From: Lysobacterales bacterium
GTDB taxonomy: Bacteria; Pseudomonadota; Gammaproteobacteria; Xanthomonadales; SZUA-36
Length of the DNA: 6,420 bases
Reading direction: 5' to 3'
Assembly (NCBI GenBank): GCA_029287515.1
Contig: JARFQZ010000126.1
Location: forward strand, 1-6,420
Made by a program: the position numbers and the translations under genes
The notes under the pieces: generated by a model
The model's database searches: none
Seen by the model: the letters and a program-made list of their open reading frames with translations, nothing else
What the model was told of the DNA's origin: nothing
Shown here: positions 5,777 to 6,420 of the stretch, one piece after another
Position numbering within the stretch: the first letter of the stretch is position 1
Layout of the letters: every line of letters starts with the position of its first letter

Positions 5777-6420
5777 TCAATTACACCGCACTTGCTGGTA
5801 TTCACTTGAGGCTGTACCCAACAGATCTGTCGTGTATGCCTCAAGAAGATAAAACATCGTATCGTTTCTAAGCCATTCACCTGTAGCAGCACTACCCAAT
5901 TTGCCACCACGTGCGAAAAGTTTGCCTTCAATCCCATTGACCCTTACGTCCACAGCGCTAATGGAAGTATCTGTGACATCCCACAAGACCTCCGTCGATG
6001 ACACATCCAGTGGATCACACACTTCAATGACATCCGGGCCAACCAATAAGGGAGATAATGGACAAGTGTCAGGACCAATATCGACTTTTACAGTAGCAAC
6101 GAGGGTCTGCGTGCTCGGATCGACAAGGAGGAATGCCATTCCCAGTCTTGCCCACAGCCCGGTCGATATCTCCCCGGTTCCCCGGACCCGCGCAAACAAT
6201 TTTTCCGTCGGCGGTCCCGCCACGTATATATCCAGATAGTCAAAACCGGATGACCAGCTAAGCCGGACCGTGGCCGTGTGGTCAGCAATACAGGGACCTT
6301 CTGCTGCAGACTCAAAAACAGCCATGCTGTCTTCACTGCCCAATGTAAATACCTCGGCGCGGACCTGCTCCCGTTGATCAACTCTGTTCATCCAAACTGC
6401 AGCAAACTGACCGGTTTCTA
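5777..6420 (-). CDS. Protein with two tandem beta-rich repeats, C-terminal part
   Basis: The frame is open to the right edge. Nine codons upstream of the ATG at 6391 read ETGQFAAVW, and no ribosome site precedes that ATG, so the true start probably lies outside the window. Residue numbers here count from that ATG (204 residues to the stop). Residues about 34-110 and 125-203 are a diverged duplication. Each has a Cys near the start, a strand with V-x-W or L-S-W, a V-x-G segment followed by KLFAR, then TG-x-W, a FLL or FYLL strand, and a terminal Cys. Similar beta-sandwich modules with 'KLFA...GS..TG.W' patterns follow methyltransferase or glycosyltransferase domains in some bacteria. That comparison is from memory. 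No catalytic motif is visible in the part seen. Base composition is clearly more AT-rich than in the left-hand genes, which may mean recent acquisition. The Cys pairs would suit a disulfide if the protein is exported, but the N-terminus is not visible. Confidence 0.65.
   Translation of the reverse strand, partial: ETGQFAAVWMNRVDQREQVRAEVFTLGSEDSMAVFESAAEGPCIADHTATVRLSWSSGFDYLDIYVAGPPTEKLFARVRGTGEISTGLWARLGMAFLLVDPSTQTLVATVKVDIGPDTCPLSPLLVGPDVIEVCDPLDVSSTEVLWDVTDTSISAVDVRVNGIEGKLFARGGKLGSAATGEWLRNDTMFYLLEAYTTDLLGTASSEYQQVRCN
5783..6019 (-). repeat. Protein repeat unit 2 of the right-edge gene
   Basis: This encodes residues 125-203 of the right-edge protein, from Cys125 through VLWDV, GKLFARGGKLGSA and TGEWLRND to Cys203. 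The KLFAR and TGxW anchors fall in the same order and nearly the same spacing as in unit 1. Confidence 0.6.
6062..6292 (-). repeat. Protein repeat unit 1 of the right-edge gene
   Basis: This encodes residues 34-110 of the right-edge protein, from Cys34 through LSWSSGF, EKLFARVRG and STGLWARLG to Cys110. It pairs with the unit at 5783-6019 at the protein level; the DNA of the two copies is not obviously similar, so the duplication is old. Confidence 0.6.

Noticed and set aside
5683..5937. An 84-residue minus-strand open frame across the right-hand intergenic region
   Set aside because: It overlaps the C-terminal repeat of the better-supported gene in another frame, and has no ribosome site or motif.
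1..6420. CRISPR array, tRNA, rRNA, insertion sequence or direct-repeat attachment sites
   Set aside because: No regularly spaced repeats, tRNA-like cloverleaf, transposase motif or flanking direct repeats were seen on either strand by eye.

Overview
This is a GC-rich window (roughly high-50s % GC by eye, lower at the right edge) with compact bacterial gene spacing. The families are an HKD phospholipase D/cardiolipin synthase-like protein, a YugP-type membrane zinc peptidase, a 'host attachment' (baeRF-like) protein, a TIR-TM-TolB-like-TPR protein and a GFA/CENP-V relic. Together they suggest a Gram-negative, probably environmental or marine gammaproteobacterium. That placement is inference from family content only.

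Layout. Positions 2-835 (+) hold the C-terminal half of a phospholipase D-family protein that enters from the left edge. It is followed after 4 bp by a membrane zinc metallopeptidase (840-1523, +), so the two probably form an operon that acts on the envelope. A 15-codon reading frame with a good Shine-Dalgarno follows (1542-1589, +, doubtful). Next comes a host attachment protein on the minus strand (1599-2060). It diverges from a small plus-strand gene (2190-2429) that carries a Cys/Trp/Gly pattern resembling DUF1496. The small gene converges, with 16 bp between, on a large minus-strand gene (2446-4209). That gene encodes an N-terminal TIR domain with the Glu expected of NAD-cleaving TIRs, one membrane segment, a TolB-like domain and C-terminal TPRs. 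It is the most interesting gene here.

The right half shows decay. Positions 4308-4614 (+) are the wreck of a GFA-family gene, with an N-terminal deletion, two tandem in-frame stops and a lost C-terminus. Positions 4646-5628 (-) are a polytopic membrane protein split by an apparent one-base deletion in an A-run near 5429-5431. Adding one base restores a 327-residue protein. The right edge (5777-6420, -) holds the C-terminal part of a protein with two tandem, diverged beta-rich repeats of about 78 residues, each bounded by cysteines, in DNA of visibly lower GC.

No tRNA, rRNA, CRISPR array, insertion sequence or convincing intrinsic terminator was seen, and no stretch over 300 bp lacks a gene or gene relic. 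No complete multi-gene novel system is evident. The TIR protein is a single-gene candidate for NAD-dependent signalling or defence, without recognisable defence partners in view.
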